A stretch of 64,000 nt of DNA from Phytopseudomonas flavescens (GCF_900100535.1 NZ_FNDG01000022.1:30737-94736); one strand, 5' to 3'. Counted from the first letter of the stretch, positions 8,137 through 17,473 are shown. Notes: generated by a model not told the origin, from the sequence alone. Program-made: numbers and translations.

Positions 8137-9054
8137 CTACCGGGCAACGCTCACCCCTTCGAGGTTGGCGAAGGAGGTGTCCTTGGCGGTGAGCAGGAAG
8201 TCACGCATGAAGGGGGCGTCGAGCATGTCCGTGCGGATGCCCGCGTAAAGCGTGGCGAACAACCCCTTGTCGCCCAGGCGCTTGGCGGTCACGTAGCCAC
8301 GCGAGCTGTATTCGTGCAATGCCCAGTTGGGCAGCCCGCAGACGCCACGGCCGCTGGCCACCAGTTGCATCATCATCACCGTCAGTTCCGAGGTGCGCAC
8401 CTGGGCCGGCTCGATGTCGGCGGGTTCGAGAAAGCGGGTGAAGATGTCCAGTCGATCCCGTTCCACCGGGTAGGTGATCAGGGTTTCCTTGGTCAGGTCT
8501 TCAGGGCGGATGAAAGGCCGGTTGGCCAGTGCGTGCTGGTTGGCCACCGCCAGCATCGCTTCATAGGTGAACAGCGGCACGTAGGTGATGCCGGACAGCT
8601 CCAGCGGGTCGGAGGTCACCACCAGATCGAGGTCGCCGCGGGCCAGGGCGGGCAGTGGCGCGAAGGAGAACCCCGAGGCCAGGTCCAGCTCCACTTCCGG
8701 CCAGGCATCGCGAAACTGGTCGATGGTCGGCATCAGCCACTGGAAGCAACTGTGGCATTCGATCGCCATGTGCAGACGCCCTGCGGTACCGCCGGCAAGG
8801 CGTGACAGGTCCCGTTCGGCGCTGCGCAGCAGGGGCAGCACGTTGTCGCACAGTTGCAGCAGGCGCAGGCCGGCGCTGGTGAAGCGTACCGGCTTGCTCT
8901 TGCGCACGAACAGCTGCATGCCCAGGCGCTCCTCGAGTTCCTTGAACTGGTGCGACAGTGCCGACTGGGTCAGGTGCAGGCGTTCGGCGGCCTCGACCAG
9001 GCTATCGGTCTCGCGCAGGGCATGGAGTGTTTTCAAATGACGGATTTCGAGCAT
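8137..9054 (-). CDS. metR: LysR-type regulator of methionine biosynthesis, MetR
   Basis: A 305-residue protein starting MLEIRHLKTLHALRETDSL, with QSALSHQFKELEERLG as the recognition helix, LFVRKSKPVRFT, and IECHSCFQWLMP in the effector domain. All are close to E. coli MetR, which uses homocysteine as coactivator for metE and other methionine genes. The start at 9054 drops 55 upstream residues that do not align with the family. No metE lies in the window. An inverted repeat just upstream may be its autoregulatory site. It ends 8 bp from the convergent permease gene. Confidence 0.9.
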   Translation of the reverse strand: MLEIRHLKTLHALRETDSLVEAAERLHLTQSALSHQFKELEERLGMQLFVRKSKPVRFTSAGLRLLQLCDNVLPLLRSAERDLSRLAGGTAGRLHMAIECHSCFQWLMPTIDQFRDAWPEVELDLASGFSFAPLPALARGDLDLVVTSDPLELSGITYVPLFTYEAMLAVANQHALANRPFIRPEDLTKETLITYPVERDRLDIFTRFLEPADIEPAQVRTSELTVMMMQLVASGRGVCGLPNWALHEYSSRGYVTAKRLGDKGLFATLYAGIRTDMLDAPFMRDFLLTAKDTSFANLEGVSVAR

Positions 9055-9072
9055 CGATGGGCCTGCGGGATA

Positions 9073-9102
9073 TTCAATTGAACGCTCGTAAAGGTGAGCG
9101 TT
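9073..9102. promoter_or_regulatory. Candidate MetR/autoregulatory site upstream of metR
   Basis: Two dyads overlap here: TTCAATTGAA (9073-9082), and AACGCTC (9081-9087) paired with GAGCGTT (9096-9102), the latter flanked by TGAA and TTCA. MetR sites are described as TGAA-N5-TTCA. The spacing is not exact, so the assignment rests mainly on position 20-50 bp upstream of metR. Confidence 0.4.
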
Positions 9103-9261
9103 TTTCATGACGAAAGTGTCTCTCAGCATTGCTTCGCTGTCGAGTCCGGCACTGACCATCCGCCTGGCGGGTTTCATCAAATTGTCACCATGGTGTGGCA
9201 GCGCGTCGTCGTCGATCACTGCGACACTTTCCGGCTACCCGATCCATGGCTGATGGAAAGA

Positions 9262-10254
9262 ATGATGCGCGTGATGGTTTTTCTGGCTGCCCTATGCTGC
9301 AGCCTGTCGTCCCTGGCGACGGAAAGATGCACGGTCGGTACGGACGTCGAGCGCGTATCCGTGGGTGAGGTGAGCCTGGCGTACCAGAGCACCGGACGCA
9401 GCAGCGACCCGGCACTGTTGCTGGTGATGGGCCTGGGGGGGCAGTTGATCCACTGGCCGGATGACGTGGTCGAGCAGTTGTGCGAACAAGGCTTTCGGGT
9501 CATTCGTTTCGACAACCGTGATGTCGGCCTGAGTCGCTGGAACGCCGAGGTGCCCACTGCCAACCTTGCCTATGAAGTGCTGCGCTATCGCCTCGGGCTT
9601 TCCATCGGCGCACCTTACCGGCTGCGTGACATGGCCGGCGATGCGCTGGGCCTGATGGACGCATTGGGCATTGGCCAGTTTCACCTGCTCGGCGCCAGCA
9701 TGGGCGGGATGATCGCTCAGCATGTGGCCGATATGGCGCCGCAGCGGGTGCGCAGCCTGACGCTGCTGATGACCAGCTCCGGCGCCCAGGGGTTACCGGC
9801 GCCGAGCCCCGCATTGTTGCGGCTGTTGTCGCGACGGGATGCGCCCAACCGCGAGGCTGCACTGCAACAGCAGGCCGATCTGCTGGCTGCGCTGGGCAGC
9901 CCGGCGGTGGTGGATGATCGTGCGATGTTGTTGCAGCAGGCCGAAGTCGCCTACGACCGTGCCTTCAATCCGGCCGGGGTGGAGCGGCAGCTATTGGCGA
10001 TTCTGGCCGAGAGCAGTCGGGTCGATCTGCTCAATCGCCTGCAGGTACCCACGCTGGTGGTGCATGGTACCGCCGATCCACTGCTGCCGGTCATGCATGG
10101 CGTGCACGTGGCGGCGCATGTGCGCGGTAGCGAGCTGCGGCTGATCCCCGGGCTCGCTCACCGCTTCCAGGAACGGTTCAAGGCGCCGTTGCTGGCGGCC
10201 GTACTGCCGCATCTGCAAGCTCACCGCCACGATGTGCAACTGGTGCAGATGTGA
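9262..10254 (+). CDS. Alpha/beta hydrolase, probably exported
   Basis: About 330 residues. A hydrophobic N-terminus (VMVFLAALCCSLSSLATE) looks like a signal peptide. The alpha/beta-hydrolase core follows: oxyanion region LLVMGLGGQ, FDNRDVGLS, nucleophile elbow GASMGG (serine), aspartate in VVHGTADPLLP and histidine in IPGLAHRFQ. This resembles Pseudomonas esterases with a G-x-S-M-G-G elbow. The start at 9262 follows GGAAAG at good spacing. ATGs at 9253 and 9265 are alternatives. Its last 77 bp overlap glpD on the opposite strand. Substrate unknown. Confidence 0.85.
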   Translation: MMRVMVFLAALCCSLSSLATERCTVGTDVERVSVGEVSLAYQSTGRSSDPALLLVMGLGGQLIHWPDDVVEQLCEQGFRVIRFDNRDVGLSRWNAEVPTANLAYEVLRYRLGLSIGAPYRLRDMAGDALGLMDALGIGQFHLLGASMGGMIAQHVADMAPQRVRSLTLLMTSSGAQGLPAPSPALLRLLSRRDAPNREAALQQQADLLAALGSPAVVDDRAMLLQQAEVAYDRAFNPAGVERQLLAILAESSRVDLLNRLQVPTLVVHGTADPLLPVMHGVHVAAHVRGSELRLIPGLAHRFQERFKAPLLAAVLPHLQAHRHDVQLVQM

Positions 10255-11779
10255 CGATCGCCGCCATGGCGGCCTCGGGGGTCATGTAGCGCTGCAATGC
10301 GCTGCGTTGCTCGGCGGACAGGAACAGGCCAAGCTTGCTGCGCCGCCAGAGGATGTCATCCACGTCCGTCGCCCACTCGTGCTGGCACAGGTAATCCACT
10401 TCCCGGGCGTACAGGCCGTGACCGAAGTCCTCGCCCAGTTGCTCCAGGCTCTCGACGTTGGTGAGCAACTGCCAGGTGCGGCTGCCATAGCTGGCCGCCC
10501 AGCGGCGTGCCAGTGCCGCATCCAGCCAGCCGTGCCGTGCGCGGAGCGCGTCGACGAGGCCCTGCCGGCTTTCCATCAGCTCGCCACCGGGCAGCGGCGC
10601 CTCGGCGGTCCAGCGGGCGCCCAGATTGGGGAAGAAGGGCGCCAGTTGCGCCAGTGCCGACTCCGCCAGCTTGCGGTAGGTGGTCAGTTTGCCGCCAAAC
10701 ACCGAGAGCAGTGGTGGTTCGTCGCCCTGGGCCGACAACGACAGGGTGTAGTCGCGGGTGATGGCCGAGGGTTCGTCCGACTCGTCATCGCAGAGCGGGC
10801 GGACGCCAGCGTAGCTGTGCAGGATGTCGTCACGGCTGATCGACTTGCGGAAGTGGGCGTTGACCACCTGCAGCAGGTAATCGGTTTCCTCGTCGCTGAT
10901 GCTGACCGAGGCAGGATCGCCGGTGTATTCACGGTCGGTGGTGCCGATCAGGGTGAAGCGGTCGAGGTAGGGAATGGCGAACACGATACGGCGGTCTTCG
11001 TTCTGCAGGATATAGGCCTGCTCGCCATCGAACAGCCGCGGCACGATGATGTGGCTGCCCTGGATCAGGCGGATACCATAGGGCGACTGCTGTTTCAGGT
11101 CGTCACGGATGAAGCGTGCCACCCACGGGCCTGCGGCGTTGACCAGCGCCTTGGCGCGAATCGAGAACAGGCTGCCATCGGCGCGCTCCAGGTGGATGTG
11201 CCACAGCCCCTTGCTGCGGCGTGCGCTGACGCAGCGTGTGTGGGTATGCACATGGGCACCGTGTTCCCGAGCCGCCATGGCGTTGAGCACCACAAGCCGC
11301 GCGTCATCCACCCAGCAATCGGAATATTCGAAGCCCTTGCTGATTTCCGCCTTGAGCGGGCTGCCAGCCCCGAAACGCAGGCCTCGCGAGCGTGGCAGGG
11401 CTTTGCGCTTGCCCAGATTGTCATACAGGAACAGCCCGGCGCGGATCAGCCAGGCAGGGCGCAGGTGCGGGCGGTGGGGCAGGATGAAGCGCATCGGGCT
11501 GACGATGTGTGGCGCCTTGGCCAGCAGCACTTCGCGTTCGGCCAGCGCCTCGCGCACCAGGCGGAACTCATGGTGCTCCAGGTAGCGCAAACCGCCATGG
11601 ATCAGCTTGCTGCTCGCCGACGAGGTATGTCGGGCGAGGTCGTCTTTCTCGCAGAGGAATACGGACAGGCCACGACCGGCTGCATCACAGGCGATGCCGG
11701 TACCGTTGATGCCGCCGCCAACGACGGCGATATCGTAAATCTCGGACAGCGGGCTGGTGGACAAGCTGGGTGTGGGCAT
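10178..11779 (-). CDS. glpD: Aerobic glycerol-3-phosphate dehydrogenase
   Basis: A 533-residue FAD enzyme of the inner-membrane face. It oxidises sn-glycerol 3-phosphate to dihydroxyacetone phosphate and passes electrons to ubiquinone. The FAD motif IAVVGGGINGTGIACDAAGRGL is N-terminal, followed by SSASSKLIHGGLRYLE and the substrate-domain stretch SYAGVRPL. It is somewhat longer than typical GlpD because of an extra C-terminal 20 or so residues that overlap the convergent hydrolase gene. GlpR operator candidates sit 35-60 bp upstream of the start. Confidence 0.96.
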   Translation of the reverse strand: MPTPSLSTSPLSEIYDIAVVGGGINGTGIACDAAGRGLSVFLCEKDDLARHTSSASSKLIHGGLRYLEHHEFRLVREALAEREVLLAKAPHIVSPMRFILPHRPHLRPAWLIRAGLFLYDNLGKRKALPRSRGLRFGAGSPLKAEISKGFEYSDCWVDDARLVVLNAMAAREHGAHVHTHTRCVSARRSKGLWHIHLERADGSLFSIRAKALVNAAGPWVARFIRDDLKQQSPYGIRLIQGSHIIVPRLFDGEQAYILQNEDRRIVFAIPYLDRFTLIGTTDREYTGDPASVSISDEETDYLLQVVNAHFRKSISRDDILHSYAGVRPLCDDESDEPSAITRDYTLSLSAQGDEPPLLSVFGGKLTTYRKLAESALAQLAPFFPNLGARWTAEAPLPGGELMESRQGLVDALRARHGWLDAALARRWAASYGSRTWQLLTNVESLEQLGEDFGHGLYAREVDYLCQHEWATDVDDILWRRSKLGLFLSAEQRSALQRYMTPEAAMAAIVTSAPVAHRGGELADAAVRPPATAP

Positions 11780-11813
11780 CGTCAGGCCTCGTGTTGCTTT
11801 CGTATTTGAATTC

Positions 11814-11838
11814 GAACATTAATGTTCATTTTCGAAAA
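11814..11838. promoter_or_regulatory. Candidate GlpR operator upstream of glpD
   Basis: A perfect 14-bp palindrome (11814-11827, GAACATTAATGTTC) overlaps ATGTTC-ATT-TTCGAAAA (11822-11838). The second string recurs with only spacer changes upstream of glpF at 15524-15540. GlpR, encoded next door, represses the glp regulon and is released by glycerol 3-phosphate. The rest of the 280-bp gap (11839-12059) shows no gene. Confidence 0.7.
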
Positions 11839-12059
11839 TACTAGCGTATGAAGAGTCCGGCATCCAGTGCCATTCGATTGAAAAAACTCATCGTCAGGCA
11901 ATGCAATGAAAATAGCCGAACAGTTATCTGGCCGGAGGCAGCCGGGTCAGGCTCGCGCTGCGTTCGCGCGAACGGCTGGCCAAGCGCTGCGAGCAAGTGA
12001 GCCGGCAGTGGGGCCGCTGTCGACGGCCCTGGCCCTGGTGAGGGGGATAGCGACGCCCG

Positions 12060-12815
12060 TCAGACCACGTCGAGGCGGATCTTGTGCTGTTCGAGCAGTT
12101 GGCTGAGCGCCGGCACTGGCTGCTGATCGGTTACCAGGCAGTCGATCAGGCTGATGGGGCCGAGACGGATCATGGCGTTGCGCCCGAACTTGCTCGAGTC
12201 GGCGGCGAGGATCACCTTGCGGGCATTGGCGATGATTGCCTGGGAAACCCGTACCTCCTGGTAGTCGAAGTCCAGCAGGCTGCCGTCTTCGTCGATGCCG
12301 CTGATGCCCACCAGGGCGAAGTCGACCTTGAACTGGTTGATGAAGTCGACACTCGCCTGGCCCACCAGGCCACCGTCGCGGCGCACGTTGCCGCCAGTGA
12401 GCAGCACGTCGAAGTCATCCTTGGCGCTGAGCATAGCGGCCACGTTGAGGTTGTTGGTGATGATCTTCAGGTGACTGTGATTGAGCAGGGCGCGGGCGAT
12501 GGATTCGGTGGTGGTACCGATGTTGATGAACAACGAGGCGTGATCGGGAATCTGCGCCGCGACGGCTTCGCCGATGCGTTGCTTCTCATGGCGCATCTGG
12601 TCGGCGCGCATGGCGTAGGCGGTGTTCTCGACGCTGGAGTCATAGGCGGCGCCGCCGTGGTAGCGGCGCAGCAGGTTGGCGTCCGCCAGTTGGTTGATGT
12701 CGCGGCGGATGGTTTGCGGGGTGACGACGAACAGTGTGGCCAGCTCCTCGATGCTGACATAGCCGCGTTCGCGGATCAGATCGAGGATTTGCTGCTGACG
12801 GGGAGGCAGATTCAT
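12060..12815 (-). CDS. glpR: DeoR-family glycerol regulon repressor
   Basis: A 251-residue protein. The N-terminal DeoR helix-turn-helix (RQQQILDLIRERGYVSIEELATLFVVTPQTIRRDINQL, about residues 6-44) is followed by the sugar-phosphate isomerase-like effector domain with FINIGTTTESIARAL and LLTGGNVRRDGGLVGQ. GlpR binds glycerol 3-phosphate. Position between glpK and glpD on the same strand is the standard Pseudomonas layout. It probably controls glpF-glpK and glpD through the two operator candidates in this window. Confidence 0.95.
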   Translation of the reverse strand: MNLPPRQQQILDLIRERGYVSIEELATLFVVTPQTIRRDINQLADANLLRRYHGGAAYDSSVENTAYAMRADQMRHEKQRIGEAVAAQIPDHASLFINIGTTTESIARALLNHSHLKIITNNLNVAAMLSAKDDFDVLLTGGNVRRDGGLVGQASVDFINQFKVDFALVGISGIDEDGSLLDFDYQEVRVSQAIIANARKVILAADSSKFGRNAMIRLGPISLIDCLVTDQQPVPALSQLLEQHKIRLDVV

Positions 12816-12830
12816 GGGGTGTCCTTAGGG

Positions 12831-12912
12831 TCTGTTGCCGTTTCAGCGCAACCTAGGCGGCCCCACCCGAAGGGCCGGGCCGGCGCGACCGTGCTGAAAC
12901 AGCTGCCGCACG
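12831..12912. repeat. Imperfect inverted repeat between glpK and glpR
   Basis: TGTTGCCGTTTCAGCGC near the left end faces GACCGTGCTGAAACAGCTGCCGC near the right end. A related string (TGTTGCCGCTTCAGCACGACCGCG) begins at about 16241 after ybaK. This suggests a dispersed intergenic repeat, with the pair here in head-to-head form. Confidence 0.45.
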
Positions 12913-12982
12913 TACTTGCCCCATGATGCCGCACGGGCCCGTTCACTGCCAGTTGCAGCCGGGCGCGACCCCGGCTCAGCGC

Positions 12983-14485
12983 TTATTTGGCTTCTTCGTG
13001 GGGTTGCCAGTCGCGGGTGCGATCGACGGCTTTCTTCCAGCCCGCATAGAGCGCTTCCTTCTCTGCGTCTCCCAGCTGTGGCTCGAACTCGCGCTCGATC
13101 ACCGCTTTGCCGCGCAGTTCGTCCAGGCTGCTCCAGAAACCGGATGCCAGGCCCGCCAGGTAGGCAGCGCCCAGGGCGGTGGTTTCGCGCATTTCCGGGC
13201 GTTCTACCTGAGTGCCGAGGATGTCGGCCTGGAACTGCATGAGGAAGTTGTTGGCCACCGCGCCGCCGTCCACCCGCAGGGACTTCAGGCGTTCCCCCGA
13301 ATCCTGCTGCATGGCGTCGAGCACATCGCGCGTCTGGTAGGCAATGGACTCCAGGGCGGCGCGAATGATGTGGTCGACGCGCACCCCACGGGTCAGGCCG
13401 AACAGCGCACCACGCGCATAGGGATCCCAGTACGGTGCGCCCAGGCCGGTGAAGGCCGGCACCAGGTACACGCCATTGCTGTCCTTGACCTTGTTGGCGA
13501 AGTATTCGGTGTCGTAGGCGTCATTGACGACCTTCAGCTCGTCGCGCAGCCACTGGATGGTGGAGCCGCCGTTGAAGATCGCGCCTTCGAGGGCATACGT
13601 CACTTCGCCGCGAGGGCCGCAGGCAATGGTGGTGAGCATGCCGTGCTGGGATTTGACCGCCTTGTCGCCGGTGTTCATCAGCAGGAAGCAGCCTGTGCCG
13701 TAGGTATTCTTGGCCTGCCCGGGTTCGACGCACATCTGGCCGAACAGCGCTGCCTGCTGATCGCCCGCGATACCGGCGATGGCGATGCCGCTCTTGGTGT
13801 GGCCGTAGATTTCCGAGGAGGATTTCACCTGCGGGAGCATTTCCCGCGGGATATCCAGCACCTCGAGCATCTTCGCGTCCCACTCCAGGGTATGGATGTT
13901 GAAGAGCATGGTGCGTGCGGCGTTGGTGTAGTCGGTGATATGGACCTTGCCGCCAGTGAATTTCCAGATCAGCCAGCTGTCGATGGTGCCGAACAGCAAC
14001 TCGCCGTTACGGGCGCGCTCGCGGCTGCCCTCGACATGGTCGAGGATCCATTTCAGCTTGGTGCCGGAGAAGTAGGGGTCGGTGACCAGGCCGGTGGTCT
14101 CCTGGATGTATTGCTCCAGGCCATCACGCTTGAGCTGCTGGCAGATCTCGGTACTGCGGCGGCACTGCCAGACCACGGCATTGTGGATCGGCCGGCCGCT
14201 GTTCTTGTCCCAGACCACGGTGGTTTCACGCTGGTTGGTGATACCGATCGCGGCCACTTGATCGTGATGCAGGCCTGCCTGGGCCAGGGCTTCGACCATC
14301 ACTGCGCTCTGCGTGGCGAAGATTTCCATGGGGTCGTGCTCGACCCAGCCGCTCTGCGGGTAGTGCTGAGTGAACTCGCGCTGGGCGATGCACACCACGT
14401 TGGCATCGCGGTCGAAAATGATCGCGCGGGAGCTGGTCGTACCCTGATCGAGGGCAATGATGTAGTTCTTGTTGGTGTCGGTCAT
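12983..14485 (-). CDS. glpK: Glycerol kinase
   Basis: A 500-residue FGGY-family kinase that phosphorylates glycerol to glycerol 3-phosphate, trapping it in the cytosol. It has the phosphate-binding loop ALDQGTTSSRAIIFD at residues 11-25, WQCRRSTEICQQL, GTKLKWILD, and the C-terminal LRVDGGAVANNFLMQFQAD. The ATG at 14485 gives the family length. A frame reaching to 14545 adds 20 unaligned residues. It lies 76 bp downstream of glpF, so glpFK is probably one transcription unit. Confidence 0.97.
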   Translation of the reverse strand: MTDTNKNYIIALDQGTTSSRAIIFDRDANVVCIAQREFTQHYPQSGWVEHDPMEIFATQSAVMVEALAQAGLHHDQVAAIGITNQRETTVVWDKNSGRPIHNAVVWQCRRSTEICQQLKRDGLEQYIQETTGLVTDPYFSGTKLKWILDHVEGSRERARNGELLFGTIDSWLIWKFTGGKVHITDYTNAARTMLFNIHTLEWDAKMLEVLDIPREMLPQVKSSSEIYGHTKSGIAIAGIAGDQQAALFGQMCVEPGQAKNTYGTGCFLLMNTGDKAVKSQHGMLTTIACGPRGEVTYALEGAIFNGGSTIQWLRDELKVVNDAYDTEYFANKVKDSNGVYLVPAFTGLGAPYWDPYARGALFGLTRGVRVDHIIRAALESIAYQTRDVLDAMQQDSGERLKSLRVDGGAVANNFLMQFQADILGTQVERPEMRETTALGAAYLAGLASGFWSSLDELRGKAVIEREFEPQLGDAEKEALYAGWKKAVDRTRDWQPHEEAK

Positions 14486-14561
14486 GTCGATTGCCTTGGA
14501 CGGATGAACGGAGAGTGAAATGTCGCGTGATCGGTTCGAGCGCAATCACGCGACGTTGAAT

Positions 14562-15407
14562 TCAGGAAGCTTTGACGTCCCGATTCGCGGGCTGTTCTAT
14601 TTCCGGCTCGGTGGCACTGGGCAGGTGCCGAGCGATCATGCCGCGATAAACCGCTGCGCCGAGGCAGGCGCCGAGAATCGGAGCGAAGATCGGTACCAGG
14701 AAATACGGGATGTCACGGCCGCCGGTGAGGGAAATCTCGCCCCAGCCGGTCAGGAAGGTCATCAGCTTGGGGCCGAAGTCGCGAGCCGGGTTCATCGCGA
14801 ATCCGGTCAGCGGGCCCATGGCACTGCCGATCACGGCGATCAACAGGCCGATCAGCAGCGGTGCCATCGGGCCGCGGGGGAGGCCGTTGTTGTCATCGGT
14901 GAGGGACATGATCACGCCCATCAGGATCGCGGTGATCACCACTTCGACCATGAACGCCTGGCCAGTAGACAACAGCGGATGGGGATAGGTGGAAAACACC
15001 GAGGCCAGTTCCAGGCTGGGCAGGGAGCCGCGAACCATCTGGTTGGTCTGTTCGAATTCGAAGAACAGACCGCTGTACAGGGTGTAGACCAGCAGGGCGC
15101 CACAGAATGCACCAGCGATCTGGGCAAGGATGTAGAACGGTAGCTTGCCTTTCTCGAAACCGGCGAACAGCCACAGGGCGATGCTCACCGCAGGGTTCAG
15201 GTGCGCGCCAGAGACGCCGGCGGTCAGGTATATCGCCATGCTGACACCGACCCCCCAGATGATGCTGATCTCCCAGAGCCCGAAGCTCGCACCGGCAACC
15301 TTGAGGGCAGCGACGCACCCGGTACCGAAGAAGATGAGCAGTGCGGTGCCCAGAAACTCGGCCATGCATTGGCCCGCCAGGGATGGTTGTGGTTGCGCAG
15401 CTGTCAT
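14562..15407 (-). CDS. glpF: Glycerol uptake facilitator (aquaglyceroporin)
   Basis: A 281-residue membrane channel of the MIP family with six predicted helices and the two half-helix boxes N71-P-A (GAHLNPAVS) and N206-P-A (FAMNPARDFGP). The Asp after the second box is typical of glycerol-conducting members. The ATG at 15407 starts directly before the conserved core, whereas a frame reaching 15608 covers the promoter and operator. It is the first gene of the glpFK unit, and a GlpR operator candidate lies about 120 bp upstream. Confidence 0.96.
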   Translation of the reverse strand: MTAAQPQPSLAGQCMAEFLGTALLIFFGTGCVAALKVAGASFGLWEISIIWGVGVSMAIYLTAGVSGAHLNPAVSIALWLFAGFEKGKLPFYILAQIAGAFCGALLVYTLYSGLFFEFEQTNQMVRGSLPSLELASVFSTYPHPLLSTGQAFMVEVVITAILMGVIMSLTDDNNGLPRGPMAPLLIGLLIAVIGSAMGPLTGFAMNPARDFGPKLMTFLTGWGEISLTGGRDIPYFLVPIFAPILGACLGAAVYRGMIARHLPSATEPEIEQPANRDVKAS

Positions 15408-15523
15408 GGTTGACCTCGATTTTTGTTGTTGTATGGCGTATTGCACAGCAGGTGGGCCGGACTGTTCAGGGCACCGCCGTTTGCACAGCAGCCATGGCTG
15501 ATGACGTGGATCGATACTGCCAT

Positions 15524-15540
15524 ATGTTCGTATTCGAAAA
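15524..15540. promoter_or_regulatory. Candidate GlpR operator upstream of glpF
   Basis: ATGTTC-GTA-TTCGAAAA matches the glpD-proximal site ATGTTC-ATT-TTCGAAAA, in the same orientation relative to the downstream gene. It lies in an AT-rich promoter region just before a TATATAT stretch (15543-15550). Confidence 0.65.
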
Positions 15541-15766
15541 AAATATATATGCAGAATGCGTATTGTCAAAAAGTGAACGCTGGAGTCGGCTGATTTTTTC
15601 GATATCAATCGTATCCATCGTTCAATAGGTCAGCAGCGCGCATGATAGGTTCCGTGATGGGGCCACATCGACGCCTGGTTCGCTGCCTCGAAACAGCGCC
15701 TTCAGTCGCTCGGCGGCGTTAGAATCGGCCTATCCCGCCCGCTCTTCACCATCGCCTGGAGCTACC

Positions 15767-16234
15767 ATGACGCCCGCACTGGATCTGTTGAAGAAGGTTC
15801 GCGCCGAACATCGAATCCACAGCTACGCCCACGATCCCAAGGCCGTGTCCTATGGTCTGGAGGCCGCGGAGAAGCTCGGTCTGGATCCCGCGCAGGTGTT
15901 CAAGACGCTGCTCGCCTGTAGCGATAAGGGCGAGTTGCTGGTGGCCGTGGTACCAGTCGTCGGAACGCTGGACCTGAAGGCGCTGGCCCAGGCCGCTGGG
16001 GTGAAGAAGGCCGACATGGCTGCCGTCGAGGCGGCGCAGCGGGCCACCGGCTACCTGGTGGGAGGCATCAGCCCGCTGGGGCAGAAGAAGCGCCTGCGTA
16101 CTTTCATCGACAGCAGTGCCCTGAACTTCTCCTCCATCCATGTCAGTGCCGGGCGCCGTGGTCTCGAAGTGGAGCTGAACGCACAGGTGCTGGCCCTGCA
16201 TACACAGGCGCAGTTCGCCGCCATCGGCCGCTAG
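15767..16234 (+). CDS. ybaK: Cys-tRNA(Pro)/Cys-tRNA(Cys) deacylase, YbaK type
   Basis: A 155-residue single-domain protein. YbaK hydrolyses Cys-tRNA(Pro) formed by misacylation by prolyl-tRNA synthetase. The family segments QVFKTLLACSD (with the conserved lysine), KKADMAAVEAAQRATGYLVGGISPLGQKK and the C-terminal GRRGLEVELN are present at normal length. It stands alone, with no obvious operon partner. Confidence 0.93.
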   Translation: MTPALDLLKKVRAEHRIHSYAHDPKAVSYGLEAAEKLGLDPAQVFKTLLACSDKGELLVAVVPVVGTLDLKALAQAAGVKKADMAAVEAAQRATGYLVGGISPLGQKKRLRTFIDSSALNFSSIHVSAGRRGLEVELNAQVLALHTQAQFAAIGR

Positions 16235-16595
16235 TGGCTGTTGCCGCTTCAGCACGACCGCGCCTGAGCCCGTTTTGCCGCGAGCCGCGACGTCCAGCAG
16301 GCTAAATGAGTCGGCCATGGAGGCCGCATCACCTAGCCTCGGAGCGTTGATCGCGATGCGATACCTGGGCCCGCTTGGGCGCCGATCGCGCGCCCTTGTA
16401 TGATCGCCGTCAGCCTGTGCGCAGCGACTGATCCGACAGGTGGGCAAGAAGGACTCTATGCTGATCAGGTGGTGATCGCCGGGCGGCATATCGACCATGG
16501 GCGCAGAGCGCCCTGAGTGGCCAGCCGGACTTGCTGCAACAAGTAGGCGACGAAGGCAGTGGCCCTGGAAATGGAAGCAGGAGGCTTGGCGGTTG
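16235..16595. other. Intergenic region after ybaK
   Basis: A 361-bp gap with no convincing gene. It starts with a copy of the TGTTGCCGCTTCAGCACGACC repeat (from about 16241). A possible sigma-70 promoter for the binding-protein gene is TTGGGC (16375-16380), 18 bp, TATGAT (16399-16404). A GGAGG ribosome site lies near 16579-16584. Confidence 0.4.
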
Positions 16596-17366
16596 ATGAA
16601 AAGGGTTCAGTGGGTGGCAGGCAGCCTGTTGATGGCAGCGCTGCTGGGGAGTGCCTGCGCCAGGGCCGAGACCCTGGTCATGGAGGCGGACGTGTGGTGC
16701 CCGGTCAGTTGCTCGGAAGGGAGCGAGCGCCCGGGCATCTTCGTCGAGTTGGCCAAGGCAATCTTTGCCGAGGCCGGCATCAATGTGGAGTATCGCGTCA
16801 CCAACTGGGCGCGCGCCGTGCAAGACGTGCGCAGCGGCCGGGTCAACGCGCTGGTCGGGGCAGGCATTCGTGATGCCCCGGATTTCATTTTCGGTGATGC
16901 AGCGCCCGGAATTTCCCGTAACTGCTTCTATGCCCGGGCCGACAGCCGCTGGCGCTATACCGGCCTGGCGTCCCTTGAGCAGATCCGCCTGGGGGTGATC
17001 AACGGTTACAGCTACGGCAAAGAACTCGACGATTACATCCGTCGTCACCAGAAGAACCCGGAGCGTCTGCAACAGGCTGCAGGCGAGCAGGCACTGGCTC
17101 TCAACATACGCAAGGTGGAACTGGGCCGGGTCGATGCGGCACTGGAAAATACCTGGGTGATGTCGATGTACCTCGATCAGCACAAGAGCGTCGAAGAACT
17201 GGTCGAGGTGGGTTGCCGGATGCCGGATGTGCCCATCTATATCGCCTTTTCTCCGGTGCTTTCCTCCAGCCCCCGTTATCGCGGCATTTTCGATGAGGGT
17301 GTACGCCGCTACCGTCAGGATGGACGGCTGGATGCCCTGTTGCATCGCTACGGGGTTCGTCCGTAG
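16596..17366 (+). CDS. Periplasmic solute-binding protein, family 3
   Basis: A 256-residue protein. Its N-terminal signal peptide ends near ACARAE. The mature part has the family-3 pattern RPGIFVELAKAIFAEAGINVEYRVTNWARAVQDVRSGRVNALVGAGI, typical of the amino-acid-binding PBPb fold. The ATG at 16596 directly precedes the signal peptide and follows GGAGG. No permease or ATPase gene is adjacent. Such lone Pseudomonas PBPb proteins are often of unknown role, so transport is only presumed. Confidence 0.85.
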   Translation: MKRVQWVAGSLLMAALLGSACARAETLVMEADVWCPVSCSEGSERPGIFVELAKAIFAEAGINVEYRVTNWARAVQDVRSGRVNALVGAGIRDAPDFIFGDAAPGISRNCFYARADSRWRYTGLASLEQIRLGVINGYSYGKELDDYIRRHQKNPERLQQAAGEQALALNIRKVELGRVDAALENTWVMSMYLDQHKSVEELVEVGCRMPDVPIYIAFSPVLSSSPRYRGIFDEGVRRYRQDGRLDALLHRYGVRP

Positions 17367-17473
17367 CATTGAGCACGTTCACTGTTGCGTGGTTTTGGCG
17401 TCACGCTGTACCGCAGTGGATGGCTCGGCTGCAGGCATGCTGAGCCTTTCCATTCGCTTGCCGGAGTTCCCCC

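Noticed and set aside
9292..11809. Long frames opposite glpD and the alpha/beta hydrolase, up to 525 residues
   Set aside because: Antisense shadows rich in H, Q, A and G without domain signatures; the opposite-strand genes are certain.
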